This document shows positions 1 through 9,082 of a DNA stretch of 64,000 bases, piece by piece. The DNA comes from SP197 sp965242595 (GTDB lineage Bacteria > Pseudomonadota > Alphaproteobacteria > SP197). The stretch spans positions 2,604,001 through 2,668,000 of the forward strand of contig OZ251464.1 in the NCBI GenBank assembly GCA_965242595.1. Reading direction: 5' to 3'. The position numbers were made by a program, and so were the translations under genes. Below the pieces are notes generated by a model. It ran no database searches, was not told where the DNA came from, and saw nothing but the letters and a program-made list of their open reading frames with translations. The stretch's first letter is position 1; each line of letters begins with the position of its first letter.

Positions 1-85
1 AGCACAGCACCACCTCCAGGCGCGAGCGCACCGCCGGATCGCGCCCGAACACGGCGCCGATTTCGTTGCCGATGGAAGCGAACAT
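1..85 (-). CDS. cysE: Serine O-acetyltransferase, N-terminal part (cut by window edge)
   Basis: Only the first 28 codons are in the window; the gene runs off the left edge. The protein begins MFASIGNEIGAVFGRDPAVR and continues SRLEVVLC, which matches the start of the short EpsC/CysE-type serine acetyltransferases that make O-acetylserine for cysteine synthesis. The ATG is at 85-83, preceded on the minus strand by a purine-rich AGGGGGG Shine-Dalgarno-like stretch. The acetyl-CoA-binding hexapeptide repeats would lie outside the window, so the call rests on the N-terminus alone. Confidence 0.7.
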   Translation of the reverse strand, partial: MFASIGNEIGAVFGRDPAVRSRLEVVLC

Positions 86-219
86 CGACCCCCCCTGGCG
101 CCGCGCCGAAGCCGCCCTGTGCGACGCCCACATGCGACACCCGCACAGGACGCCGTGGGTGGATCGGGTGGCGGCGCGGCACCGCCCCGCTTCACAGATA
201 GAAAACCCAGCCGCCGCAA

Positions 220-1218
220 TCAAGGGGCGCCGCAGGGGGCCAGGCCGCCGGCGCGCCGTTCCTCGCGCGGGCTGTGGCCGAAATATTCGCGATAGCGGCG
301 GCTGAAATGGGAGGCCGAAACGAAGCCCGCCGCCAGCGCCACCGACAGGATCGAGGCCCGATCCTGCATCAGCATCAGCCGCGCCCGGTGCAGCCGCAGC
401 TCGCGGTAATAGCGGGAAGGCGTGCGCCCCAGATGCTTCTTGAACAGGCGTTCCAGCTGACGCGGGGAAAGGTCCACGGCGGCGGCGATGCCCGGCAGCG
501 GCAGGGTTTCTTCCAGATGGGCCTCCATGGCGCCGATGGCGGCCAGCAGCTTGGGCTCGCTGACGCCCAGGCGCGATTGCAGCGCCATGCGCTGATGGTC
601 GTGGGCCTCGCGGATGCGTTCGTGGATGAATTGTTCGGAAACCTTGCCCGCCAGCTCTGCCCCGTGGCGCAGGGCGATCAGGTGCAGCATCAGGTCCAGC
701 GCCGCCGTGCCGCCCGAACAGGTGATGCGGTTGCGGTCGATCTCGAACAGATCGTAGCTGACGTCCAGCTGCGGCCAGGCTTCGGTGAAGGCTTCCAGCT
801 CCTCCCAGTGGATGGTGCAGCGATAGCCGGAAAGCAGGCCCGCCCGCGCCAGCAGATAGCTGCCGGTGCACAGCGCCCCCATGGTGCCGCCATGGCGCGC
901 CATGCGGCGCAGCCAGGCCATGGTGGGGCGGTCGTCGAAGCGGTGGGCGTCCAGGCCGCCGCACACGAACAGGGTTTCGCAGGCCGCCACCCGATCGATC
1001 GCGGCCTGGGCCATCACATCGAGGCCGTTGCTGGCCCGGACCGGGCCGCCATCGCGGGAGACCAGATGCCAGCGGTAAAGCTGGGTCCCGCTCATGCGGT
1101 TGGCCGAGCGCAGCGGCTCGATGGCGGCCGTGAAGGCCATCATCGAGAAACGGGGCAGCAGCAGGAAGGTGAAGGTCTCCACCACCGTGGCCTCCCCCGG
1201 CCGGGCATGGGCGAGCAT
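220..1218 (-). CDS. GlxA family transcriptional regulator (DJ-1/PfpI domain plus AraC HTH)
   Basis: A 332-residue protein. The N-terminal DJ-1/PfpI-like domain (about residues 12-190) has the nucleophile-elbow segment GALCTGSYLLARAGLLSG. The C-terminal double helix-turn-helix of the AraC family (about 220-325) includes the signature VALAAGFVSASHFSRRYREYFG. Known relatives (GbdR, CdhR, ArgR of Pseudomonas) sense small amines such as glycine betaine, carnitine or arginine and activate their catabolic genes. That fits the amine-catabolism genes in this window, but the regulator is not adjacent to them, so the target is inference. No strong ribosome site precedes the ATG, so the start is approximate. 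Confidence 0.85.
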   Translation of the reverse strand: MLAHARPGEATVVETFTFLLLPRFSMMAFTAAIEPLRSANRMSGTQLYRWHLVSRDGGPVRASNGLDVMAQAAIDRVAACETLFVCGGLDAHRFDDRPTMAWLRRMARHGGTMGALCTGSYLLARAGLLSGYRCTIHWEELEAFTEAWPQLDVSYDLFEIDRNRITCSGGTAALDLMLHLIALRHGAELAGKVSEQFIHERIREAHDHQRMALQSRLGVSEPKLLAAIGAMEAHLEETLPLPGIAAAVDLSPRQLERLFKKHLGRTPSRYYRELRLHRARLMLMQDRASILSVALAAGFVSASHFSRRYREYFGHSPREERRAGGLAPCGAP

Positions 1219-1263
1219 GGCGCGGCGGGCGGGGCTGTCAATCGGTGGGCGCCGGGATGCCGC

Positions 1264-3432
1264 TTACGAGCTTTGGGGCGGCGCCAGGCTGCCGGTCTCC
1301 AGGCGCAGGATGGCGGGGGCCGTGGCGCCGCCGCGCAACTCGCCGAAATAGACCGTGACATGCGGGAACGGGATTTCGATTCCCACGGCGTCGAAATGGA
1401 GCTTGACCAGGCGCAGATAATCGCGCCGCACGCCCCATTGATAGCCCGCCAGGGTGGGAACCCGCACCCGCACGGTGACCGACGAATCGCCCAGCTCGTT
1501 GACGCCCAGCACCTCCAGCTCGCCGGCCAGCCGCTGGGCCAGCTCCGGGTCCTGCCGGGCCTGGCGGTCCACCTCGCGCAGCGCCGCGATCACCCGGTCG
1601 GTGTTTTCCTGATAGGCGACGCCGACATCGATCACGGCATAGCCATGATCGCGCATCATGTTGGTAAGCGTGCCGATCTGGCCGAAGGGCACGGTGTGGA
1701 GATAGCCGTCGAGATCGCGCAGGGTGACGGCGCGAATCGAGATGCTTTCCACACCCCCCATCTTGCCGCCGGCGTCGATCCAGTCGCCCACGGAAAGCTG
1801 ATCTTCGAACAGGATGAAGGCGCCGGCGATGACATCCTTCACCAGCGCCTGGGCGCCGAAGCCGATGGCCAGCCCGGCGACGCCGGCACCGGCCAGCAGC
1901 GGGCCGATATCCAGCCCCAGCTCTGCCAGCACGGTCAGCGTGGCGACGGCGGCGATCGCCACCAGCAGCGCGTTGCGGGCCAGCGGCAACAGCGTTTTCA
2001 GGCGCGGCCCGGCCGCCTGGCCGCGGGCGAGATAGCCGGTGATGGCGCCGTCGCCCAGCTCCCAGGCCAGCACGGCGGCAAGCGCCACCGCCAGGATTTC
2101 CAGCCCCCGCCCGGCCGCATCCAGCGCCGGGGGCGATAGCAGCAGGGCGGCGGAATCGACCCCCCAGCCTTCCAGTGCCGCCGCCGCCGCCAGCAGCCAG
2201 ACGGCGCCGTTCAGCAGCCAGCCCACCGCCCACAGATAGCGGTCGGTGCGCTTTTCCAGCCCCGGGAAGCGACGCGCCAGATCGGCGCCGATGCGAAACA
2301 GGCGCCCCAGCGCGCCGTGAACCGCGGTGGAGGCCAGCAGCGCCGCGAACAGGGCCAGCGCCGTGGCGGCGAAGCCCCGCAGCAGAAAGGCGAAATCCAG
2401 CCCCAGCAGCCAGGCCGCGAACAGCGCCGCCACCGCCAGCATGGCCAGCACATGCCAGATATCGGCCAGGCGGCGGCGCAGCGCCGCGCCGCTGCCACCC
2501 CTGGGATGCTGGCGAATCCATTCGGCGACCGTCTGCCGGCTTTGGGCGACGACGCTGACGGCCATGGCCGCCAGCGCCAGCACCAGGGGCAGGCGCAGCA
2601 GCGCCACCGCCACATCCGGCAGGCCCAGATCGGCCAGCAATTGCAGCATGAAGGCGCCATAGATGCCCACACCCAGGAAGCGCGCCGCCCACACCATGAG
2701 ATAGGCCGCCTGGCCGTCGTCGATGGGCAACAGGCGCGATGCCGGCGCCAGCGGTGCCAGCACGGCGCGCAGGGCGGCGATGGCGCCATGGGCCAGGGTG
2801 GCGGCGGCCACGGCGGCGATGCAGATGGCGCGGGCGGGATCGTCTGGCACCACCGCCAGCACGACGGCGCAGACGATGGCGGCGAAGGCGGCCAGCGGCG
2901 CGAGATGGAGGCCGAAACGCGCCAGGGCCAGCGGCGGGCGTTCGAACCAGGGGCCGACGGCGCGCCCGCGCAGGCGCAGCAGAGAGGGGCGGCAGGCGCG
3001 GGACGCCGCCGCCGCGCCCAGCGCCGCCAGAGCCAGGGCCAGAACGCTTTGCCAGGCGGCGGCGAGCCAGGCGGCGCGGCGCTCGGGGCCGCTTTGGAGG
3101 GCGAGCCAGGCGGCGATGCGGCTGTCGGGGCCGAGCTCGGCGGCCAACTGGCGCAGGCGCTGGCCCAGCCCGCCAAGGCCGGCCTGCAACCCCGCTTCCA
3201 GGGCGACGATGCCGCCAGCGCCCCCGGCACCCTGGCCGGGAAGGGCGTCATCCTGGCGCGCCGCCCGCAGCTCTGCGATCAGCGCGGCGCGGGCGGCGTC
3301 GTCTTCCAGGGTGGCGATCAGCGCATCCAGCCGCCCGTCGCCGGCAGCCGTGTCGGCCGCCGCCGGCCCATCGGCCAGCGCCAGCAGCGCCACCGCCCCC
3401 AGGACGGCAAAGCAGCGCCCGACAACCCCCAT
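1264..3432 (-). CDS. Large MscS-family mechanosensitive channel (YbiO-like)
   Basis: A 722-residue inner-membrane protein. The ATG at 3432 is chosen because GGAGG precedes it and it opens a signal peptide (MGVVGRCFAVLGAVALLALA, cleaved near AAADTA). After a short periplasmic helical region come many hydrophobic segments. The conserved MscS pore and beta domain lies in the C-terminal third: GAGVAGLAIGFGAQALVKDV is the pore-lining TM3 with its Gly/Ala packing, followed by the FEDQLSVGDWI beta-domain signature. Length and order resemble E. coli YbiO (about 740 residues). The family opens under membrane tension to release solutes during hypo-osmotic shock. It is downstream of, and divergent from, the small gene at 3766. 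Confidence 0.88.
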   Translation of the reverse strand: MGVVGRCFAVLGAVALLALADGPAAADTAAGDGRLDALIATLEDDAARAALIAELRAARQDDALPGQGAGGAGGIVALEAGLQAGLGGLGQRLRQLAAELGPDSRIAAWLALQSGPERRAAWLAAAWQSVLALALAALGAAAASRACRPSLLRLRGRAVGPWFERPPLALARFGLHLAPLAAFAAIVCAVVLAVVPDDPARAICIAAVAAATLAHGAIAALRAVLAPLAPASRLLPIDDGQAAYLMVWAARFLGVGIYGAFMLQLLADLGLPDVAVALLRLPLVLALAAMAVSVVAQSRQTVAEWIRQHPRGGSGAALRRRLADIWHVLAMLAVAALFAAWLLGLDFAFLLRGFAATALALFAALLASTAVHGALGRLFRIGADLARRFPGLEKRTDRYLWAVGWLLNGAVWLLAAAAALEGWGVDSAALLLSPPALDAAGRGLEILAVALAAVLAWELGDGAITGYLARGQAAGPRLKTLLPLARNALLVAIAAVATLTVLAELGLDIGPLLAGAGVAGLAIGFGAQALVKDVIAGAFILFEDQLSVGDWIDAGGKMGGVESISIRAVTLRDLDGYLHTVPFGQIGTLTNMMRDHGYAVIDVGVAYQENTDRVIAALREVDRQARQDPELAQRLAGELEVLGVNELGDSSVTVRVRVPTLAGYQWGVRRDYLRLVKLHFDAVGIEIPFPHVTVYFGELRGGATAPAILRLETGSLAPPQSS

Positions 3433-3765
3433 CGCGAACCTCCGCCCGCCAACCGCAAGGGCGGCGATGTCACCACAGGTCGGGCGGCGGGACAATGCGG
3501 CGCCAGGAGGGTTAGGTGCCGCCGTGGTGGCCCAGAGCCTGCATCGGGCCAAGTGCGCGGGGTGTCACGGAACAGGCCGTGTGCGCTCTCCCATCCGACA
3601 CACCCGAAGGTGTGCTTTTCCGCACCTCGGCGGCACCTGGCACGCTTTCTTCCATAGCCCGTGCCCGCTGTCAACTGGGCAACCCCGCGCGGCCTCTTCA
3701 CAGCGGCGGGCGCCTTCGCCTATAACCCGCCTCGGCGCCGGGGGCGGCGCGTGAGGGAGGCAGGC
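3433..3765. other. Intergenic region between divergent genes
   Basis: About 330 bases without a supported gene. It contains the 5' leader of the MscS gene and, at its right end, a candidate promoter for the oxidase-subunit-like gene. A small hairpin (CACACC, loop CGAA, GGTGTG at 3599-3614) followed by CTTTT is also present but has no evident upstream gene to terminate. Confidence 0.5.
3697..3726 (+). promoter_or_regulatory. Candidate sigma-70-type promoter
   Basis: TTCACA at 3697-3702 and TATAAC at 3721-3726 are separated by 18 bases and lie about 40 bases before the ATG at 3766. In such GC-rich DNA a TATAAC hexamer at this distance is notable, but no transcription data support it. Confidence 0.35.
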
Positions 3766-3903
3766 ATGGCCGAGACGATCGCCGACTGGCAACGGGCGGA
3801 CAGCGCCCATCTCGACACCTATCGGGGCGTGATGCGCCTGACCCTGTGGTCCTGTGTGACGGCCGCGGCGGTGCTGGCGGGGATGGCGCTGCTGCTGCTT
3901 TAG
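3766..3903 (+). CDS. aa3-type cytochrome c oxidase subunit IV-like miniprotein
   Basis: A 45-residue protein reading AHLDTYRGVMRLTLWSC and then a single hydrophobic helix to the end (TAAAVLAGMALLLL). The H-x-x-T-Y-R-G-F/V start plus one transmembrane segment is the pattern of the bacterial aa3 cytochrome oxidase subunit IV family (about 45-70 residues), typical of Alphaproteobacteria. The ATG at 3766 follows a strong GAGGGAGG ribosome site. No other oxidase subunits are nearby. Its stop codon overlaps that of the convergent hydantoinase gene: the bases TTAG at 3900-3903 serve both. Confidence 0.75.
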   Translation: MAETIADWQRADSAHLDTYRGVMRLTLWSCVTAAAVLAGMALLLL

Positions 3904-5900
3904 CCGGGCGGGCGCAGTTCGGCCCGCAGCCCTGCCAGGATCGCCGCCACATCGAGCGGGGCCGGGCGTTCCCCGGCGGCGTGGCGGCACGCGATTTCGG
4001 CCAGCAGACGGGCGTGGAGGAACTGGCGCAGCTCTACCGGCAGGCCTTCGCTGGCGGCGACGATGGCGTCTTCCAGCGCCTCGGTCCACAGCGCCGAATG
4101 GGCTGTGCGGGCGGCGCCGAAGCCGTGCAGCGGCGGCTTTGCCCAGCCGCGCGCGGCGCGAATGGCCTGGCGCCTGGCCGCGCTGGCCTCTTCGTCCACC
4201 GTGCCGTCGTCTGCCAGCACCACGCCGTAATGCCGGGCTGCGCTGGCGCGGGCGACATAGCCATCGGCGACATCGGCCGCCACCTTGTGCGCCTCCCGTT
4301 CCAGGGGATCGCCGAAACCGCCGCCGCCCTGGGTGCCGATGCGCAGCCTGTCGCCCGGTTCCATCTCCAGCAGGTCGATCTTGCCCAGGTCGCGCTCACG
4401 CGCGCTGCCGGGGTTCAGCAGCGTGTAGCCGACCGCGCCCATCTCGCCCCCCAGCCGGCCCGGCGGACCGAACAGATAGCGTTCCATGCAGCGCGAGGTG
4501 ACCTGGGTGTAGGGCGCGGAGGTTTCGAATTCGATCTCGATGCCGGTGCCGCCGCGGAAGGCGCCGGGCCCGCCGGAATCGGGGCGCAGGCCGTAATGGC
4601 GGATGGCGATCTCCGGCATCTCGTTTTCGAAGATTTCGGTGGGGATGTTCTTCAGGAAGTTCAGGATCACCATGGTGCCGTCGACGCCGTCGTCGGCCGG
4701 GCGCCCACCGGCGCCGCCGACGATGGGCTGGACCACCGACACCTTGCGCCCGCCCGCCTGAAAATCGGGCACCGAGACCAGCAGGATCGAGCCCTGGCCG
4801 GAATCGGTTGCCGGCAGTTCCATCGGCACCGCCTGGGCCAGCGCGCCCAGGGTGACGTCGCAGACCTTGTGAGAGGTGGCATAGCGGGCGCCGCAGGCCG
4901 CGCCCGGCTCGGGATTGAGGATGGTGCCGCGGGGGATCTTCACCTTCAGCGGCCGCACCAGGCCGGCATTGTAGGCGATGGCGGGCTCGCAGGTGCAAAG
5001 CCAGTTCACCAGGCCGGTGATCAGCATCCAATGGCCGTGATGGCCCCAGGTGGGGATGTTGAGCGCGGCGCGGACCTGGGGCGCGCTGCCGGTGAAATCC
5101 AGCAGCATCTCGCCGCCTGCGACCGTCAGCGCGACATGGATGCGCACCAGGCCCTGGCCCACCATGTCGGCCTCGAGGTAATCGCTGTAGCGCCAGGTGC
5201 CGTCCGGCACATGGGCGATGACGCGCCGGGCCTGGGCCTCGGCATAGTCCAGCGCCTCGCCGGCGGTGCTCTCCACGACCTCGAAGCCATAGCGGGAGGC
5301 CAGCGCCCGGACGCGGCGCCAAGCGGTATCCAGGCCGGCCAGGCAGGCCTTCATGTCGCCCCAGTTCTGCGCCGGGGTGCGGCAATTGGCCAGGACGGTC
5401 TCCAGCAGCCCCCGGTCCAGCTGGCCGGCCCGGATCAGCTTTTGCGGCGGGATGCGCAGGCCCTCCTGGTAGATTTCGTGGCTGGAAGGGGCGATGGAGC
5501 CCGGCACCCGCCCGCCGATATCGGAGACGTGGATGAAGCTCCACGCCCAGCACAGAAGCCGCCCCTCCACGAATATGGGCCGCCACAGATAGACATCGGA
5601 GAGGTGGGTTGCCATGCCGCGGGTGGCGTCGGGATCGTTGGAGACGAAGACATCGCCATCGGCGATATCGTCGCCACAGGCGGCCAGCGCCGCCGCCATG
5701 GGCATGCCGATCATCATCAGCACGCCATAGCGGCGCGGGGCGGCGATGACCTCGCCCGTTCGCGAGACCAGGGCGGCGCCGTAATCCTGGGTTTCCTTCA
5801 CGAACACGGTGTGCGCCGTGCGCTGGATCGCCTGGGCCATCTCATCGACGATGGCCTGAAAGCGGTTGCAGAGGATTTCCAGGCGGATGCGCCGGTTCAT
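3900..5900 (-). CDS. hyuB: Hydantoinase/oxoprolinase family protein, subunit B (HyuB)
   Basis: A 666-residue protein starting MNRRIRLEILCNRFQAIVDE. It has the family hallmarks QRTAHTVFVKETQDYGAALV near the N-terminus, a central VSNDPDATRGMATHLSDV block and GGGGFGDPLER near the C-terminus. The start overlaps the stop of hyuA by four bases (ATGA), so the two are translated together. HyuA and HyuB form ATP-dependent amidohydrolases acting on 5-oxoproline, N-methylhydantoin, hydantoins or, as carboxylases, acetone or acetophenone. The substrate cannot be read from sequence. The surrounding methylated-amine genes make N-methylhydantoin, a creatinine breakdown product, a reasonable but unproven idea. 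Confidence 0.9.
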   Translation of the reverse strand: MNRRIRLEILCNRFQAIVDEMAQAIQRTAHTVFVKETQDYGAALVSRTGEVIAAPRRYGVLMMIGMPMAAALAACGDDIADGDVFVSNDPDATRGMATHLSDVYLWRPIFVEGRLLCWAWSFIHVSDIGGRVPGSIAPSSHEIYQEGLRIPPQKLIRAGQLDRGLLETVLANCRTPAQNWGDMKACLAGLDTAWRRVRALASRYGFEVVESTAGEALDYAEAQARRVIAHVPDGTWRYSDYLEADMVGQGLVRIHVALTVAGGEMLLDFTGSAPQVRAALNIPTWGHHGHWMLITGLVNWLCTCEPAIAYNAGLVRPLKVKIPRGTILNPEPGAACGARYATSHKVCDVTLGALAQAVPMELPATDSGQGSILLVSVPDFQAGGRKVSVVQPIVGGAGGRPADDGVDGTMVILNFLKNIPTEIFENEMPEIAIRHYGLRPDSGGPGAFRGGTGIEIEFETSAPYTQVTSRCMERYLFGPPGRLGGEMGAVGYTLLNPGSARERDLGKIDLLEMEPGDRLRIGTQGGGGFGDPLEREAHKVAADVADGYVARASAARHYGVVLADDGTVDEEASAARRQAIRAARGWAKPPLHGFGAARTAHSALWTEALEDAIVAASEGLPVELRQFLHARLLAEIACRHAAGERPAPLDVAAILAGLRAELRPPG

Positions 5901-7936
5901 CGGCTCAGCTCGCCCACCAGATTGCCCTGGGCGTCCACGCTGAGCGTGAAGCCCGCCGGCACATAGGCGGTGCTGTCGTATTGCTCTACGATCAGCGGCC
6001 CGCGATAGGCCTCGCCTGGGCGCAGATGCTGGCGGGGCCACACATCGGCCCAGGCGGCCTTGCCATTTTCGCACACTTGGCGCCTGCCGCCGGGGCCGGC
6101 GGCGGGGCCGGGCCGGGCCGGCGCGGCGGGGCGGGGGCTGGCGGTGGCGCCCACGATCTGCAGCCTGGCCTCCAGCATCCGCACCGGCGCCTCGGCGTCG
6201 GCATAGCCGTAAAGCGTTCGGTAGCGCCGGTGGAACCAGCCCACCATGGCGGCGGCGGTCAGCTCTCCGGCGTCCTCCGGGAAGGGCACGTTCACCTCGA
6301 AGGACTGGCCGGCATAGCAGAGATCGGCCGAGCGCAGCAGATAGACCCGCTCCAGCGCCACCTTCTGTTCGGCCAGCCAGGCGCGCGCCTCGCCTTCCAG
6401 CCGGGCGAAGATGGCCCGCAGCTCGTCCGCCGCCAGCGTGGCCGTGTCGCGCCAGACGCTGGCCACGAAATCGGCGCGCAGATCGCCCAGCAGGCCGCCC
6501 AGCGCGCACAGCAGGCCGGGGGCGGGCGGCACGATCACGCGGGCGATCTCCGCCTCGCGCGCCAGCATGAAGGCGGCGGTGGGGCCGGCGGCGCCATAGG
6601 CGAACAGGGCGAAGCCGGCCGCATCGACGCCGCGCCGGGCTAGCTGTGGCAGCAGCTCGGCATAGATGCCGGCGATGGCGACCTGCAGCACGGCATCGGC
6701 GGCCTGGCGCCTGGAAGCGCCCAGCGGCGCCGCCAGGCGATCGATGGCGCGGAAGGCCGCCGCCTTGTCCAGCGCCATCTCGCCCCCCAGCAGACCGGCG
6801 GGCGAAAGAATACCGGCCGCCAGCCAGGCATCGGTGACGGTGGCCTCCTTTCCGCCCCGGCCATAGCAGGCGGGGCCGGGGCGGGCGCCGGCCGAGCGCG
6901 GCCCCACCTTCAGCACGCCTTCGGCATCGACCCGGGCGATGGAGCCGCCGCCCGCCCCCAGGGCGCAGATATCGACCGCCGGCACCACGATGGGAACATC
7001 GCCCACCGCCGTTTCGCCGCCGGTGCGAACCGCGCCTTCCACCACCGACATATCGGCGCTGGTGCCGCCCATATCGAAGGTGACGATATCGTCGCAACCG
7101 GCGGCGGCGGCCAGGATGTGGGCGGCAACGACGCCGCAGGCCGGCCCCGAAAGCAGGGTTTCCACCGGGCGGGCGGCGGCCGATGCCAGGCTCATGACGC
7201 CGCCGTTGGATTTGGTGGCGAAGGGGCGGCAGGGCATGGCGAGGTGCTGGCACAGCGTCTCCAGCCGCCGGAAATAGGCCGCCATGCGGGGGGCGACATA
7301 GGCGTTGGCCACCGCCACCGCCGCCCGTTCGTATTCCCTTTGCTGCGGCCAGATGTGCGACGACGCGCATACGGGAAGGCCGGGGAAGGCCTGCTCGACC
7401 CAGGCCTGGGCCTGGCGTTCATGGGCCGGGTTGCGATGGGCGTGAAGGAAGCATATCGCCAGGATATCGATGCCTTCGGCCAGCAGGGCGCGGACCTGTT
7501 CTTCCACATCGTCGCGGCGGGGCGCGGTTTCCACCCGCCCGTCGGCCCGCATGCGCTCGGCGATGGGCCTGACGCGGCGGCGCGGCACCGGCGAAACCGG
7601 CTTGGGCACGAAGAAATCGTTGGCCTTGGAAAGCCGCAGGCGGCGCAGCTCCAGCGTGTCGGTAAAGCCGCGCGTCATCAGCACGCCCACCCTGGCGCCG
7701 GTGCGCTCCAGCAAGGTGTTCAGCGCCAGCGTGGTGCCGTGGGCAAAATAGCGGATGGCACCGGCGGCGATGCCGTGGCGGTCGCGCAGCGCCTGGATGC
7801 CGGCGGCCACGGCGCGGGCGGGGTCGTCGGGGGTGGAAGGCGTCTTCAGCGCGATCACGGCGCCCGATGCCTCGTCCATCAGCTGCAGGTCGGTGAAGGT
7901 GCCGCCGGTGTCGATCCCCAGCCGATAGCCTGCCAT
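5897..7936 (-). CDS. hyuA: Hydantoinase/oxoprolinase family protein, subunit A (HyuA)
   Basis: A 679-residue protein beginning MAGYRLGIDTGGTFTDLQLM, the phosphate-binding loop of the actin-like ATPase fold used by HyuA. A second family signature, DIVTFDMGGTSADMSVVEG, lies mid-protein, and FAHGTTLALNTLLERTGARV is the conserved glycine/threonine block. It activates the cyclic amide substrate with ATP, while HyuB completes ring opening. It starts nine bases after the reductoisomerase-like gene and ends overlapping hyuB, so the three form one minus-strand operon. Confidence 0.92.
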   Translation of the reverse strand: MAGYRLGIDTGGTFTDLQLMDEASGAVIALKTPSTPDDPARAVAAGIQALRDRHGIAAGAIRYFAHGTTLALNTLLERTGARVGVLMTRGFTDTLELRRLRLSKANDFFVPKPVSPVPRRRVRPIAERMRADGRVETAPRRDDVEEQVRALLAEGIDILAICFLHAHRNPAHERQAQAWVEQAFPGLPVCASSHIWPQQREYERAAVAVANAYVAPRMAAYFRRLETLCQHLAMPCRPFATKSNGGVMSLASAAARPVETLLSGPACGVVAAHILAAAAGCDDIVTFDMGGTSADMSVVEGAVRTGGETAVGDVPIVVPAVDICALGAGGGSIARVDAEGVLKVGPRSAGARPGPACYGRGGKEATVTDAWLAAGILSPAGLLGGEMALDKAAAFRAIDRLAAPLGASRRQAADAVLQVAIAGIYAELLPQLARRGVDAAGFALFAYGAAGPTAAFMLAREAEIARVIVPPAPGLLCALGGLLGDLRADFVASVWRDTATLAADELRAIFARLEGEARAWLAEQKVALERVYLLRSADLCYAGQSFEVNVPFPEDAGELTAAAMVGWFHRRYRTLYGYADAEAPVRMLEARLQIVGATASPRPAAPARPGPAAGPGGRRQVCENGKAAWADVWPRQHLRPGEAYRGPLIVEQYDSTAYVPAGFTLSVDAQGNLVGELSR

Positions 7937-7945
7937 GGCCGCCGC

Positions 7946-8962
7946 TCAGCCGTTTTCGTCGCCGGGGGCGGGGGCGTCTTTGGCGCGGCGGCCCAGCAGC
8001 TGGTAAAGCGCATGTTCGCGCCGCACCATGTCGTGGGCGTTGTTGGCGCGCCAGGCCTCGTCCACCTGGGTGCGGTTTTTCGCCTTGTCGGCCTTCAGCG
8101 CGCGGATGAAGCTGCCGTCCTTGATGGCGGCCAGCATGGCGCGCATGCCTTGCAGCGTCTCGTCCTGGTCGAAATAGCGCTGCGACCACACCAGATGGCC
8201 GAACTGGGCGGTGGCGCTGGCCCGCTTCATACGCTCGAAGGCGCCCAGATCGCGCCCATATTCGGCGAATTTCACGCTTTCGCCCGAGGCGTAGAGGTCG
8301 AGCATGACCGCCTCCGGCGAACAGCCCGCCTCCACCAGGGCGGTGTACATGGCGCGCAGGGCATAGAGGCCGGGCTGGTGTTCCTCGAACAGGTCGATGG
8401 TGACCTCTTCCTCGAAGCTCGATTCCAGCACCCCCATGCGGGTCGAGCCGATGGCCCTGGAAAGCGCCAGGCAGGTGGCCATGGCCCCGCCGCTGGCATC
8501 CTGGGCCACGGCGATCAGGCTGGGAAAGCCCCGCCCTTCCAGAAAGGTGGCGCGCACGCCCTCGCCCAGCATGCGCGGGGCCACCATCACCACGTCCAGC
8601 GACGGGTGGGGCTGGATTTCGCCGTAATGGATGTTGAAGCCATGGGCAAAGCACAGGGTATCGCCCGGCTTGCGGTGGGGGGCGATCCAGTCGCGATAGA
8701 CCTGGGGCTGGCAATCGTCGGAGGTCAGCATCATCACCACATCGGCGCCGCGGGCGGCATCTTCGATGGACGAAAGCGGCCAGCCATCGGCGCGGGCACA
8801 GGCGGCGTGGGCGTCTTCGATGTTGCCCACCGCGACATCCAGGCCGGCATCCTTCATGTTGAGCGCCTGGCTGCGCCCCTGATTGCCATAGCCGATCACG
8901 GCGACGCGCTTGCCGGCAAGGCGCGCAAGGTCGGCATCGTCGTCGAAATAGAATCTGGCCAT
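7946..8962 (-). CDS. Ketol-acid reductoisomerase-like protein (divergent IlvC homologue)
   Basis: A 338-residue protein with an N-terminal Rossmann domain (KRVAVIGYGNQGRSQALNMK) and a C-terminal all-helical knotted domain like class I ketol-acid reductoisomerase. The first metal-binding helix is recognisable (EEEVTIDLFEEH keeps Asp and Glu), and SATAQFGHLVWSQR matches the usual SNTAEYG segment. The second metal-ligand helix, normally of the form E-C-L-H-E, reads LDLYASGE here, so at least one expected Glu appears lost. GGAG precedes the ATG. It is the first gene of an operon with hyuA and hyuB and away from ilvB or ilvN, so a role in valine/isoleucine synthesis is doubtful. I see it as a KARI paralogue in a catabolic operon. 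Confidence 0.8.
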   Translation of the reverse strand: MARFYFDDDADLARLAGKRVAVIGYGNQGRSQALNMKDAGLDVAVGNIEDAHAACARADGWPLSSIEDAARGADVVMMLTSDDCQPQVYRDWIAPHRKPGDTLCFAHGFNIHYGEIQPHPSLDVVMVAPRMLGEGVRATFLEGRGFPSLIAVAQDASGGAMATCLALSRAIGSTRMGVLESSFEEEVTIDLFEEHQPGLYALRAMYTALVEAGCSPEAVMLDLYASGESVKFAEYGRDLGAFERMKRASATAQFGHLVWSQRYFDQDETLQGMRAMLAAIKDGSFIRALKADKAKNRTQVDEAWRANNAHDMVRREHALYQLLGRRAKDAPAPGDENG

Positions 8963-9082
8963 GGCTGCTCCTGGGCTAAGGGGGCCTTCTCATAGCCCGG
9001 CCGGGCCGGTGCCTGCAATGCGGGCACTTGCCGGGCGGGCGTCCTTCCACTATCTGTTGCGGGCGAAAGCGAGGGGAAGGCC

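Noticed and set aside
220..1218. Naming the GlxA-type regulator cdhR or gbdR
   Set aside because: Domain architecture fits, but sequence alone does not separate GlxA subfamilies and the gene is not adjacent to the carnitine genes.
274..2139. A 621-codon plus-strand open frame opposite the GlxA regulator and MscS gene
   Set aside because: Composition (Gln/Gly/Arg/His-rich) is that of an antisense frame; both genes on the minus strand have clear motifs.
3599..3619. Six-pair hairpin with CGAA loop followed by CTTTT, like a Rho-independent terminator
   Set aside because: There is no plus-strand gene upstream for it to terminate, and the stem is short; kept only as a note in the intergenic region.
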